A stretch of DNA of 64,000 nucleotides, from contig NC_081334.1 in NCBI RefSeq assembly GCF_022539665.2, positions 620,001 to 684,000 of the forward strand. Reading direction: 5' to 3'. Each line of letters begins with the position of its first letter. Position 1 is the stretch's first letter. A model generated the notes under the pieces. The model searched no databases. It was not told where the DNA came from and saw nothing but the letters and a program-made list of their open reading frames with translations. Origin of the DNA: Daphnia carinata (Eukaryota > Arthropoda > Branchiopoda > Diplostraca > Daphniidae). Both the position numbers and the translations under genes were made by a program. Below are positions 46,954 through 59,940 of this stretch, piece by piece.

Positions 46954-49704
46954 TATAATCGGTAGACTGTATAGATAAATGAAGATCAATAAAATATCAA
47001 TTAAGAATAAAGAGAACGTTCAACAGAATAGCCAATAGGAAAGCAACACGCTGTTCAATGCTCGTTAATTGTTATGCCAAATCAAATACAACACGAATTT
47101 ATACGTGTACATGTATTTTTAAAACATTTTTTTTTTTTTTTTTTTTTTTTCATTAAACATTTTTAAATATCGGATTTTTTAATTTCATAAGACGTTCGTC
47201 CTTTTGGTTTCGAATGCCTCCTCTTTCGTTCCGATTCGATTTCGTTTTGCGTAATGACTAGGTCGGCAAGCTTCGTGATTGCATAGTGGCTCACGTAGAA
47301 CTTGTGCCTTAGACCGTACGCAACTCGACATAGTATTACTACCATTATTACTTCTTATCTCATCTCATCTCATCACAACAACAACAAAGAAAAATGTTAA
47401 AATCAAAACAAAAAACAAAAGCAACAATTTCTATTTGAGGCTATTGGATTTATTTATTTTGTTTTGTTTTGTTTTGTTTTTCGGCATCGTCCAGGTGCGC
47501 TCCTAAGCCGCTTCCCTTCCTCCTTTTCTTTTTTTTTTTTTTTTTTTTTTTTTCTTCATCGTGTGTTGTGAGCGGGTTGAAAGGAAGGAGTCATCCTCCC
47601 GCCATAACCCGCGCACTTTGCTCTGTAATTAAGACGGAAAAGAAACGAGACGCAAATGTTTTCAAACACCGCGCGCTCTTCTTTTCTTTTCCTCTTCTTT
47701 TGCCGTGTGCGTATTTAAATTACATAGAGAGCCAACGAGAAAAAGGAAAAAAAAAAAAAAAAAAGAGAGAAGAGGAATATAGGGGAGGAGATTTCTTTTA
47801 AGGTTGAGAAACAATAGCGAAAAAAAAAAAAAAAAAAGAACAAAGTTACACACACGAAAATGAAAGAAAATCGGCTCAGCTGGGCGCACACAAAAGGGCG
47901 GATCTGAATTTATTTATTTATTATTATTATTATTATTTTTTTTTAAGTCTAACCAACTTGAATTTATTCTTTTCTTATTCTGACTAGAGATCAAGACTAA
48001 AAAAGAAAAGAAAAAAGAAAAAAAATGTTTGCTCTTTCCTACGGGACGGGCGGTAACCGAACCGGACACATTTTATTCGAATCCCCATCCCCCATCCTTT
48101 CCGTCTTCAAAAATAAATAAATAAATAAATAAACAAACACGATATGCAGATAGAGTGTTAGTAAAATAGCATTTTATCAGGTGGACTAGTATACAGACGT
48201 GTACCCAAGAATAAAAAAATAAATAAATAAAAAAATGTAAAAAAAAAAACAAAAAAAAAAAAACATGCGCATCTCTTTTGCGCGTGGATACACGCCGACA
48301 CAAGGAGCCAAAGAAAACAACCGTCAAAGAAAAAAAAAAAAAATGTATATTTTGTTTCCACAAAAAAAAAAAAAAATTCCAGAAATATTCAAACAATAGA
48401 AGACACACAAAAGATGCGGAATGGATAAATTTTCTTTTTTTTTTTTTTTACACGTGCGCGAGAAGAACGTAGTATAAAAAGAAAACATTGAAATGAGACC
48501 TCGTCGATAAAGAAAGTTTAAAGGTGTGCCGTTTGCCAAAGGGTGCAGCATATGGCGCAGGTGTGCAATGGCATCTTCTAAAAAAAAAAAAAAAATAATA
48601 ATAATAAAAGAATAACATCCAACAGCATCCCATTCATTCAGATCGAGCCAGCCGCGAAATGTTTTTTTCTTTCTTTCTTTCTTTCAAAGAACGACACACG
48701 GTCCAGTGAGAGTTGCAGAAGCTCATCCATCTGGACATGGAGAAAAAAAAAAAAAAAATAAGAAAATTTGAATGATCCTTCTGATTTTCTTAAATTTTCC
48801 CCCAGCTACGCAAAAAAAAAAAAAAAAAAAAAACGAAAGAGAAGGTGTCAAATATCGGTCAACTTCAAAGCCTAAAAAAAAAAAAAAAAAAAAAAAGGGC
48901 GGGGTGAGAAGGTGTACAACAGTAGTTTTTTTTTTTTTTTTTTTTTTTTGAAAGAGGAAAAAGAAAAAAATTATTAAATCGAAAAGAAAAAAAAAAAAAA
49001 AAAGAGAGAAACATGTGAAAAGAGAATAGACAAAAGACGATAGACTGAAGAGAGACAGAAAGTTTGAAGCAGACTGCGTGGCGGCTGTGTTCCGTTTTTT
49101 TTTTTTTTTTTTTTCAAAACTCGACACCCCGGGGAGTTTTTTTTTTCTTCTTCTTTCTTTACCTTGTAGGTAGGAAATAACACAGACAGTGTGTATACCA
49201 CCAACCCGAAAAAAAAAAGAAAAGAAAAACCACAAAGAGAAACAACCATCATATAAGAGTTATTTTCGGTGGAAGGCCTATTAGACATTAGGATCTATTT
49301 TCCCTCCCTTTTTTTTTTTTAAATAGATACACCTGCGTGATGACATAAAAAAAAGGGCCTTTTTTTTTTTTTTTGACAGGATCAAGATGTTTTTTTGTTT
49401 TTTTTTGCGCACTGCACGACAAGTAGAGTTGATTAAGACAACGTCTAAACGTAGGAGCGACAATCAAGTGCTAATAGCTTGACTGTATTTATTTTTTATT
49501 TATTTTTTCTAGTGAAAACCGGTGGCCACATCCCGTTTGCGTGTTGGCTATCCTTTCATTTAGAACATGTAGAAAGAAAAGAAAAGAGAGAGAGAGGTCA
49601 TTATTATCTGGCCAACACTTGCATAGAGTCGACAAAAAGACACCTGATGCCCACCAGTTTCTTCTATTTTTTATTTTTATTTTTTATTTTTTTTTTTTGA
49701 ATAG

Positions 49705-49790
49705 AAACAAGGCTAAGAAGGTCTTCCAGGAAAAGAAGAGCTCCCTCCAGTTTCTCTATGCCACCACCACCGGCAGTGTGTTCCACGCTG
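49705..49790 (+). other. Candidate orphan internal exon, unrecognised
   Basis: A long T-tract ending GAATAG precedes 86 bases of ordinary, GC-balanced sequence that stays open as NKAKKVFQEKKSSLQFLYA..., ending CACGCTG/GTAAAG, a good donor. The plain sequence and flanking splice signals suggest an exon inside a long intron. No parent gene is identified. Confidence 0.3.
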
Positions 49791-52509
49791 GTAAAGTCTA
49801 AGTAACAAGGTGACGAACGCCTTTTTCTTTTCCTTTTTTTTTTTTTCATTCTTCTTCACTGGACAATACAAGTTTTTTTTTGTTTTTTTTTTCTTTTTGT
49901 TAGACCCCCTACTGGACTTTGAGGGCCAGGTGTAACGTTCTTTTTGATTCCTCTCTGATTGGTCATCACTCTCTCTTTTGGAAACATTAAAATTTCAAGT
50001 GCTGCAGCGGGGGTGGTAAGGAGGAAAGAAAAGAGTTGATTATAATGTCCAGTAAAACGCCTTGGACCACCATCATTTATCAAGTGGTACCAAGAAGAAG
50101 AAGAAGGATGAAGAGAAAGATGTCTTTCACATCTTTGTTGTGTTGATTTCGACACGCCCTCTTTCGCTTACCGGCTGTCAACAGATTTCGAGCGGAACGA
50201 ACTGGATTTTCCAAAATCAGAAAGGAAAAAAAAAAAAAAAAATATGTTGAAAGGTACTCTGAAAGGGAAAGAAAGAAAAAAAAAAACGAGGCGGATAATG
50301 GTCAATATATAATCAGTTGTCATTAGAGTGGACCTTTAAGCGATTAGGACACTAATACAACGTCCGTCTTTCTTTTTCTTCAAACATTAAACTCAGATTT
50401 AAAAATGAGTATCTTATAATTTTTCTGAAATTATCGTGTTGAAAAATGCATTCGGACGGCCTCCGATGCCATTCGTAAATCAACGTTTATTTGAATGACA
50501 CAATTATGCAATAAGCTTAAACACAAAGGAAAAAAAAAAATTTGAATATCGTTGCTATTTAATCGCCCTTTCTTTTTCTTTTTTGCAACTGGAAATGGGC
50601 GAAAGAAAAACAACTCATCATCATTACATGTAAGAAAAGATGTACTTTTTTTTTTGTGTGTGTGTGTGTGTTTAAATAAGTAAATAAATGACGTCCTTCT
50701 GTCAACATCCTGGTTAACAAGTTCCCTAATCTGAAATCTGACGAATGCCATTCACCTTAATTGCCGTGTTGTGCACAAGGAAGACTTTGAAAAAGAAAAG
50801 AAAAGAGGGCCAATCTTGTTCTACATTTGCGCCATTCTCGTCTCTGCGTAACAAGCCAGAACATCAAGATAAAGACAGTCTACATTTTCTCGTGAATGTG
50901 TCTACAAAAAAACAAAAACAAAGAACAAACGAAAACACTCCAACTAGTGTGCACACATTATAGTAATAGTCATAAATATCTACATACACAAACAGTATGT
51001 ACGAGTTCATGCACGAGAAGACACGCTGTAGGCTATATACACAGTTTTCGCCACTTGATTGTTTCTGTTGCTGCTTTCGTTCGAACCTGTTTCCCGTGTG
51101 TGTGTGTGTGTGTGTGTGTGTTTCTCTTCGAGTCGCACACACACATCCGTGACCACCTTATCAATTGATGCAGTCGACTCATCACCGTCCGTAATAATGT
51201 CTTCTAGTTGATACGAAGGTAAGTTCTTTTCTCGCAACACAAGTGCCAACTCGCACGCAAAGCTTCTCGTTCCCCTCCCCTCCCCCTTTTTTTTTTTTTT
51301 TTCTTCTACTGGTCGTGATAATGATGAACAGCTTTTTTATTTTAATTTTTGTTGTTTATCTTTTTCTTTCTTTGAAACGATATATATAAGACTTTTTTGA
51401 ATGTTATTAGCCCATACGCGCGCCAACTGTTTTCGAGTGCAGGTGGTGTGTGACATTTCCGAGAGATGATTATCGGCCCTCTATTATTATTTCTGAGAAG
51501 CGGAAAAATAATAAGAAGCCCCCCCCCCTCCCCCTAAAAAAAAAACAAACATGCATTTTTTTTTTCTTGAATTTCATTTCTTCCATTCGTCATAAATGAA
51601 ACGTAGAATTGAAAAAAAAAAAAAAATAAAATAAAATAAAGAAAATGTTGAGATGTAAATTTAAAACAAAAAAGACTAAAAATAAGCTGTGAGACATCGA
51701 GTCAGAAAATTCAGGTTTTCGGATTCATCTAAATATATCTGTTTGCGTCCTCTTGTGTGTCTGTGTGTGTGTATAATGTATTGAATTGGAGATTCCGGGC
51801 AGAGGCCCGTTAACAACCAGGATCCATTAACATTTTCAAGGAAGATGGTAGGTAAAAAAAAAAAAAAGAACGAGATATCGAATAGGTAGAGAGAAAAGAA
51901 GGTAAAAAAAAAAGGGGGCAAGTTCAGAATAGTCGGGTTGGCTTGTTGTTTTCGTTTAGAAATATCGTCGTGTCATGCTAACGGCGGTCGGTGTATAGTG
52001 CGCATTCCTTCGGGTTCCTACCTTGCCTTAAATAACATCATAATAAAAATAATAATCCATTTTCTTTTTTCTTTCTTTCTCGGGGAATTAGGGCGCGGTG
52101 TGTGTTCAACAGGGTCGAAGATCAAACAAGAGAACATTCACGTGATTTTCTTTCTTCGAAAGAAAAACTATAGATAACCATTAGTTGGCAATGTAACGAC
52201 AGGTGGCGTGCAGACCGCTCCCTTATTGCGTGTGGCCGCTTTTTTGTGTGTGCCGAAAAAAAATAAAAATTCCCGATACACACACACACATTATAGAAAT
52301 AAAAAAAAAAAGGAAGAAGAAGAAAAAAGATAAACTGCATTTCACAACGATTTGAATAATGAAAGCGGCGCGCGCGCGCACGAGAGATGGGAGGTTCAAA
52401 AAATAAAAGAAAAAGGATAAGACCGCGGCCGCTCCTTATTCTTACTGGCAGTCATAACATCATCCATCAAAAGACATTTTCGTTTATTTAACCGGCGTAT
52501 ACCAAAACG

Positions 52510-52540
<31 letters not shown>

Positions 52541-53160
52541 GAAGAATGAAAAAATTCCCCCCCCCCTCTCTTTCTAAAATTGAGAGGGGAGGACCGTATA
52601 ATCATCTAACTAGGAAGAAGAGATTCACCGCCACCATTGGCGGTCCTTCTCCACCTGTCCAAAGGGGGGTCTTTTTTTTTTTTTTTTTTTAAATTACACA
52701 CAGTGCCCATATTTTTTTTTCTTTTTTTTTTTTTATTATTATTTGTGTTTACTTTGATGATATTTTGTGTGTGTGTGTGTGTGCCTTTTTTTTTTTTTTG
52801 CTATAGTCGTCTTTCATGGCAAAGAAAACAAAACAAAACAAACAAAAGGTCAGATTGGAAGCGAAGGCTGACAGCGAGCAATTACCGGTAGTAAATCTAC
52901 GGCCTGTGTTATAGACGTGAAGTTCATTGCCGTGAGTGAGCGTATAACAATTGCCCTCTCTCTTTTCTCCGTCGTGTCTATGAAGGGCATCTCCATTCAA
53001 CCAGACGTGTATAGAAGCTATAAAAACGAAAAAAAAAAAAAAAAAGAAGAAAACAACAACAACAAGGCCTTCCGCTGATTAGGCCAATTAGGCTCCCTCT
53101 TGTTAGTTGAGCTTCTTTTTTCTAGAAAATTAAAAAACAAAAAAAAAAAAAAAAAAAATG

Positions 53161-53194
<34 letters not shown>

Positions 53195-54173
53195 TTGATT
53201 GACTCGGGTGAGAACAAACTCATCGTCAACTCTAACGCCCAGCGGATGGGACTGGAATTGTTGAGTGCGGTTGTATTATGAATAGGGGCAGGAAAAGAAG
53301 AAATGTACGTGTGTAGACACACACAATTCACTCGACAAAGAAAAATGACGGAAAATTGACACCGGATGGGTAATTATGAAATAGAAGAAAAAAACAGAAA
53401 ATGAAGGTAAGAAAAAAATGTTAAGAAAAATAAAAAGAAGGTGGCGTGTGATATAATCACAGGGCTACGGTTCCTTTTATCTCTATGGCAATCCCTTCCA
53501 CCTGGGCTTGATGTACCCACACACTGCTGGTAGTACAAAGAGATATTATGTATACATTTACCCCCTCGAGCTCCGCATTCTTTGTAACCCCCCCCCCCCT
53601 TTTTGCTCTTAAAGTCCTCTGTATTTATTTAAAAAAAAAAAAAAAAAAGAAATAATAGCGAGGGTCTTCTTATATAGTCGGATTGTCCCTGTTGCTTTTT
53701 TTTTTTTTTTCAACCTGTGTAAGCACATGAATATGTATGGGACCCATACACATCCGTGTCGACACACGAAATAGATTTTCAGTTGGCATGCGACCTTCCC
53801 ATAAAGGCTCGCTTAATGATTTTATAAGTGACTCTCTTCCTTCTCTTCTCTTCCCCCCCCCCCTCCCACTTCTAAAAAAAATAAATATTAAATAAATTGT
53901 TTTCGAACTGAACCTGCATAGAGTAAATAACACATAAGCTATACGTCATTCAACCTTCCCTTTCGGGTATTTTTTTGTTGTATTGTTATTATTTTAAAAG
54001 AAAAAGGTCCAGTAATGGAAATTGAATGATAATTTTTGTAAGTTGTGTATTAAATGAAACTTAATTAAATTTTTTTCTTTAAATTCAATTCTTGAATTTT
54101 GAACAGGAAAAACAGCTGAGCTGTGTCGATTTGAAACAAAACAAAACAAAAGAAAAAGAAAAAGACAAATGCT

Positions 54174-54383
54174 GTGTGTACAAAAAGAAATAATTCAGAA
54201 ACAAACGAACGATTAGTGACGGTGTACGTAGAACGAGGGCCACCGGACGCCGTGATAAGAAATTATTTAAAAGAAGAAAAACAGGTGCGGGATAGCGAAA
54301 AATTCTACGAATTTTACGGATGGGATGCAAAGCCGCGATACGAAGAAACAAATCTTTTCATTATCGCCGGCTTGGAAAAATAA
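54174..54383 (+). other. Open frame of 69 codons with ordinary composition
   Basis: An ATG-to-TAA frame with balanced amino acids (VTVYVERGPPDAVIRNYL ... FYEFYGWDAKPRYEETN) in a non-repetitive island. No family was recognised. An AAACAG/GTGCGG site inside could be either a donor or an acceptor. It may be coding, a decayed exon, or chance. Confidence 0.25.
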
Positions 54384-57092
54384 CAACAACAAAAAAAAAA
54401 AAAAACAGGCGGATGTAGCTACTCTCGTGATAATATTAAAATGAATGAAAAAGAACAAAAAAAAAAAAAAAAAATACCAGAGACATAATAAAAAATTTCA
54501 CAAATAATAAAGAAAAAGGGGAGACAAACAACGGCGGAAAAAAATAGAAAGAAAAGAGGAAAACAAAACAAAAAAAAAGAGAGAGAGAGATAGTGCAACT
54601 AGCGACCACCCACCTTGATGTGGTCGATGAGCACAGCTCATTTCCATTTGAGCATTTTGCCTGGGTGGCGGCGGAAGTGGGCGCCAAAAAAAAAAATGTA
54701 AGAAAAAAAAAAAAAAGGAAAATACTACACCGGCTCCACCTTTGTGGATTTTTGAAGCTCCTCCACCCATCTTTCTTAAAGCACACACTCAACACAGAGA
54801 GAGAGAGAGAGAGAGAGAAACGCCGCCATTATTTTCACGTCCTTGTCCTTTTTTTTTTTTCTTTTCTTTTCCGCCGATCCATTTGAACCCTCCCCTTCAT
54901 TCAAAAAGTAGCATGCCGGTTTTAATAGCTTCGTGCACAGCACATCACTTACCGCCACTGAAAACAAAACCTCAGCAATATGTCGTCCTTGCCCTTTTTT
55001 TTCTCTCATCACTTTCTCACAAAAAAAAAAAAAAAAAAAATGATGAAAAGAAAAAACTTCAAAAAAAAATTAAGACATTTCAACTCATCCGGTTCAGAGA
55101 GGGGGGGAGGGGGCGACACCGGAATAGTTTGCCCCTCTCTTCCGCTTTACGGGACGATGGCCAAACTGTGAGAAAAACATTTTTTTGTTTGACCCCCTCC
55201 TAAAAAGCTTGTTTCTATTTTGTGTATGTGTGTGTAAATTTGACGGTCGATTTCATCACGATACCGTCACATATTGGCCTACTCTCCATCTGTCTCTACA
55301 CTCTTTTGTTTTGTTTTTGTGTTTCGTTTTTGTGCCAGCCACCCACCTCGAAGTGGAGGAATCAAAGCCAAAGGAGAGAAATGGATGTCTAGTATTTCTA
55401 TATTCTCACGTATATCTTAGCGATGAGTTGCTAGAGCAGGACGCGGTAGATGATGGAGATAAAAAGAGACACAGGGCAAAAAAAAAAAAAAAAAAAAAAG
55501 GCCAGCGGCCCGCCCGTCCTTCGGCTGCTCCAAAAGGTTTTCAAACAGAAAGGGTCTTGAAAAAAAAAAAAAAAAAAAAACGTGGAGGGAAAGAAGAGGT
55601 TCTATATAATCGAAGAGAGAGAGAGGAAAAAGAAAATGTGTGTGTGTGTGTGTGTGTACCGGCTCTCTGCACGTCGTCCATTTTCGGAGACAGAAAGACA
55701 AAGGGAACCTTTCATTGATGACCGCAGGAATGCCAAGTATTTCCGGCCAGACAACTATCTTCGACAGCTTCGACACTGGCCCTGACCCCCTAAAAAAAAA
55801 AAGGACAATCTCTTAAAATGGACATTTGTTTTTGTTTTTTATTTTTCCTGTTTTGTTTCGTTGGAGTCTTTCCATTTTCTGTTTGATGGTCGTGATTTGC
55901 GTTTTTTACATTTTGTTTTTGCGGATGTTTCTCTTCCCTTTTTTTTCTTCTTTTAAGCTCGACAAATTAGCGAAAGAATTCGGCATCTGATTTATCGCCA
56001 AGAGAAGCCGACCGTAAATAAAAAAAAAAAAAGAGACTCCGACGAATGGACAGGGATGATCCGGTTAAATGTCATCCGTTCCAGAAACATGAATGAATGA
56101 TGAACTATAACGCGATTACTATACACACCATTTAATGAGGCAGATTAGAATGTACACAGAAAAGAAAAGAGATGAATAGCAAATCAAATATTTTGCCTTT
56201 CTATTGTTAGATGCTTTTCTTTTCTTGTGTGTGTCAAATGGACATTGGCCGTGGAACGTACAGGAATGAAAAGAACTTTCATCCTAACTACCAACAATCT
56301 CTCTCTCTTCTTTGGCTGTAAAAAAAAAAAAGGCAGTGGGCAAATTCTTCCATTTACTTTTGTGTGACAAACAAAAACCGACCCGTGTCCCTCCAGCAAT
56401 TCCATTCATTCCCGTCCACCTTTTATTTTATTTTTTTTTTCGGTACATGGTGCACCATTTAAGGCAGCCATAGTCGAGGTTTTGCCCTTTTTTTTTTTGT
56501 GTGTGTGTGTGTGTCTTCTCTGGTATTTTTATTTATTTATACTAGTATGCATACTTGTATTTGTCTTGTGTGTCTCTTTGTGTGCTTTTTATCGTTTTTA
56601 TCAGGCGGCAACATCGACATGGCAACGCTCTTTTCCAACTCGTTCATTCCATCCTCAGCCTCTTTCTAAAGGTGACCATGTTTGAGAGCTAATAAGGAAA
56701 CCCGTAAAAAGACACAATGGATCCCCCCTCCCCGGAAAAAAGAAGAAGAGTTTTCTACTCGTGTCGTGTGGACGCTGTCAGCGAATCCATTGACCTTCTA
56801 TTCATTCATTCACCGCTCACTTGCCCATCGAAGCCAACCGCTTTTTAGGTTTTTCTTCTTTCTGTTTGAAAAAAAAAAATCCCGCGCGATCGGCGTGTGC
56901 GACAGAAGAGCCCCGCATTCCAAACTCTGACGTCGGAATTTTCTTTAGACCTCCCTTTTTCTTTTATTTGTGTATCTTCATGCCCCCCCCCCCCCCTCGA
57001 TCGGAAATCCCATTTTCCCACTAAAAAAAAACAAACGGCACTCTCTTTTGTTTTATCGACAGGTAATTTATAAATAGTTTCAAAACCCAACA

Positions 57093-57124
<32 letters not shown>

Positions 57125-57126
57125 GG

Positions 57127-57540
57127 ACTATAACATTCTTAAGCAACAGCAAACGTATCTTTATGTATGGATGTGAAGCAAAATAGAACCAAAAAGAAGA
57201 AGAAAGTTGGCGGCAGGGTGGTCGACCATCTTTTTACTCACAACCGGGTCAAATACCGTAAAAGAAAAGAAGCAAGTCAACGGGCTCGGACGTTTGTTTC
57301 TACCACTAACTACACACACACACACGGAATCTATACCTAATGCAAAAAAACGCTACCCTCGTACTCGTCGTAATATAACACGCGTATTGATCAACTGTCC
57401 CTTACTTCTAGCTTTTCAGCTTCCATTTGTGAGGCGGGCTGAGGAGTTTTTTGACACTCCTATGACTAATGTGTGTGTGTGTGTCTTTTGTGTTAAGTAA
57501 TACCGTAAAAAATCATAAAAATTCTTTCCAAATGTTTGTT
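57127..57540. other. 3' flank of the ACOT9-like gene, no gene seen
   Basis: Ordinary sequence marking the right edge of the simple-repeat domain, with two short CA/GT repeats. It probably contains the ACOT9-like 3' UTR. No clear AATAAA was found on the minus strand. Confidence 0.4.
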
Positions 57541-59940
57541 CTAGAGTTTCGCTATCGGTTGGTCTGGAAAAGGATGTTCAGTATCCATAAAATGCCTCCG
57601 TCCGTCAAGGAACATCATGGCCTCTGTTCAATTACAAAGGACATGTCAAATAAAGGTACAGAGAAATACGTGTTTTTTTAATGTTTACCTTGATAGGTTC
57701 GCGGAATAACTTCAGGTGCCACCCTGTCTGTTTTTAGGGTAAAATGAAATACGTTGGTCAGGTCGTGTGTTCCGTCTTCTGGTTGAACAACTTCAGCCGA
57801 CACCCGCACCATCACATAATGCCCTTGAGTGTAGACCACCTGCGAACTGAAGTACAAGAGCGAGCCTATTTCAACTGGCTTGCGGAAGAGGATGTCATCA
57901 ACGTGGACGAGTGTAGGCAAGCTCTTACTAAAAAACGGACGGGAAAAGGATGAAAGAAACAAAGAAAGGTTAGCGTTAGAATTCTGATTCAAATGAAAGA
58001 GCAAGACGTACCAATAGACGTAGCCGTTTGCCCAGGCTAATTCGACGGCGAGTCGCATGAGGAAACCTCCAAAGATTTTGTTAAACCGATTGCGATTCTG
58101 TTAGGAACGAGACATTGTCAAACGAATTGCTTGTAGCAAATAGATTGGTGCACCTCAGGATGACAGATGATCATATTCTTGAGTTTCGCGTCAGCCATCC
58201 AAACGGAATTCGCCGGCTTAATGCGAGTTTTGAAGGACATGCTTTTCCAGTCGATCTAAAAGCGTTTAAGTTCATAGATCATACACAGTTTGTCATTCGT
58301 ACGATGATAGCTGAGGGGATTCAACGTACCGTGCGCAGGAATTGATCGTGGATAATCAATCTCTCTTGCTCACTTGGTGGTTTCCGGAACAAGGATGTCG
58401 TTTGCATTTGGGTTCTTCTTTCTTTGTTTTCTAGGAAACGGTGAAACGATAGGAGCGAAGCCAAAAAGATTCATTTTAAATTCCAGTTTTTTTTGTACTC
58501 TCCAGAGCCATCTAACGATGATGTCTTTAGAATTACCTTCTCCTTTTCGAAAAAGGGCCTTTTCTTCTTCGGTTTCGGGAAGCAACTGATTTACAATTGC
58601 TGATCCTTTGTTCATGGGATCACGGCTAACCATTACGAACCTTGCATTAGTGACCGTGTTCCATACATTCGTTTTTTCATCTATCTGATCAACTTCCATC
58701 GTAGCTTCCAATGACGATTTGCCTACCCATGTTACATGGCCTCTCAAACGAATGTCCGCGTCGTGCTAAAAAAAATTTCACATCAGATCGTGAAATAATT
58801 ATTAAAGTAAAGCGCAAAAAAAAAGAGAAAAGAAATCTTTCCATACCCGAAGCGGAACATGAGATATATCAATTTGATCCACACAAGCTGTCACAATACT
58901 GTATGGGCTAATAGAAACGTTGGCGGGCTGTTTCGGGTTCAAAATGTGTTTATAGCACAATGTAACCGCAAAAATGTCCAGGTCTTCAAGCAAACGACCG
59001 ATCCGAATTGTTTTGTGAAAGGTCATGTATTTTTCGCGCATCGACATGTCGGTCCCCAAAGGAATGATAGCAGTATCATAGCTGTCCTTAGATTTCAAAA
59101 ATAATAATAATTGTTAAATTAACAATACTAGGAAGAATTTGTTGAAGACACAATCGAAAAAAACATTGTTAAGGGTTGACTTACACTCATCCTGCGAACA
59201 GGAAGTTCTGCCTGCGTTGCTGGTAAGTATTTATATAAGTGTTCTCGTCCCATGTTATTTGAGCCATGCCTGTTTTCGGGGCCCAATACACTTTGAGTGA
59301 AATCCTCCAGTACTATTATTATTTTTGAAATTTAGGGTGTTGAATAATAGGTTTTCAAGGTAGTGGTTTGCATATCTTGCTGCTATTCTTACAATCGGTG
59401 ACAGTTTTTGTTGGCTTCTCCGTTGCTCCAGGAGGTACTATCAGGCCCCGTTTAATCATTTCAACTTGTGACTTGCTAGACAGAAACTTAAACAATCTAT
59501 ACAAGTAAAAGAAAAATCTATAACATTTTCTTCATACACAAACAATTATTCATTTAAGATTGATCCAGCTTAGGCATAGGGCGTAACTATCATCAAAGTT
59601 AACCTTTCTTCGAAATCAACAGGCAAACGGTTTTTGCATTGAAATGTGAAAATTTCGGTTCTATACACCTTCAATTTTAGGGATACGATATCAAAAAAAT
59701 TCAAGAAAGCAAATATACTTAATTATCATTTTTGTAGGAACTTATCGCCGGTTTGGCAAAATAAACAAGAAAATCCGGATAGTCAACAAAACTAGGGCAC
59801 GATTACTTGTTTGGATCGGATCACGCTTATTATTAAAGGCCTGGAGTATTTACACGAAATACCTCATTTGAAAAAACTACTTTAATCTAACCGCTAGATG
59901 GCGAAACGTACCCAGCTTGGTACTGAATTACAGGTTTCAT
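57541..59940 (-). CDS. Acyl-CoA thioesterase 9-like (double hotdog), complete
   Basis: Predicted hydrolase of acyl-CoA to free fatty acid and CoA; ACOT9 proteins are mitochondrial. It has 446 aa from ten exons: 59940-59912, 59496-59393, 59312-59185, 59086-58847, 58765-58537, 58430-58330, 58255-58154, 58097-58012, 57927-57689, 57623-57541. Family landmarks in order are RRMSDSYDTAIIPLG, REKYMTFHKTIRIGRLLEDLD, SPYSIVTACVDQID, RGHVTWVGKSSLEATMEVD, FVMVSRDP, then the second hotdog: VWMADAKLKNMIICHPE, NKIFGGFLMRLAVELA, PTLVHVDDILFRKPVEIGS, TNVFHFT and EAMMFLDGRRHF. Length matches human ACOT9 (about 440). The N-terminus (MKPVIQYQAGLFKFLSSKSQ) lacks acidic residues, which fits a mitochondrial presequence. 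All junctions are in phase, with no breaks. Confidence 0.93.
59891..59904 (+). promoter_or_regulatory. CTCF-like motif in intron 1 of the ACOT9-like gene (candidate)
   Basis: CCGCTAGATGGCGA matches 12 of 14 positions of CCASYAGRKGGCRS. It shares CTAGATGGCG with the site at 24657-24670. Together they bracket the dpp repeat domain, in the same orientation. Confidence 0.35.

Larger units (their letters stand above)
24830..57126. repeat. 32-kb simple-repeat domain around dpp
   Basis: Homopolymer A/T runs of 10-33 bases recur very frequently, mixed with (GT)n, (CT)n, (TA)n, (CTT)n/(GAA)n, C and G runs. Such runs are far less frequent in the flanks before 24.8 kb and after 57.1 kb. Almost all open frames here are artefacts encoding poly-Phe, poly-Lys or Val-Cys repeats. 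dpp (30937-32562) is the only demonstrated gene. Islands of ordinary sequence occur near 44.42-45.29, 46.56-46.95, 49.70-49.80, 54.09-54.38 and 55.3-55.45 kb. Confidence 0.9.

Noticed and set aside
24830-57126. Dozens of open frames of 60-205 codons, including 192 aa at 38234-38812 and 190 aa at 27357-27929
   Set aside because: They are translations of homopolymers and microsatellites (poly-Phe, poly-Lys, Val-Cys, Thr-His repeats) with no domain, signal or splice structure.
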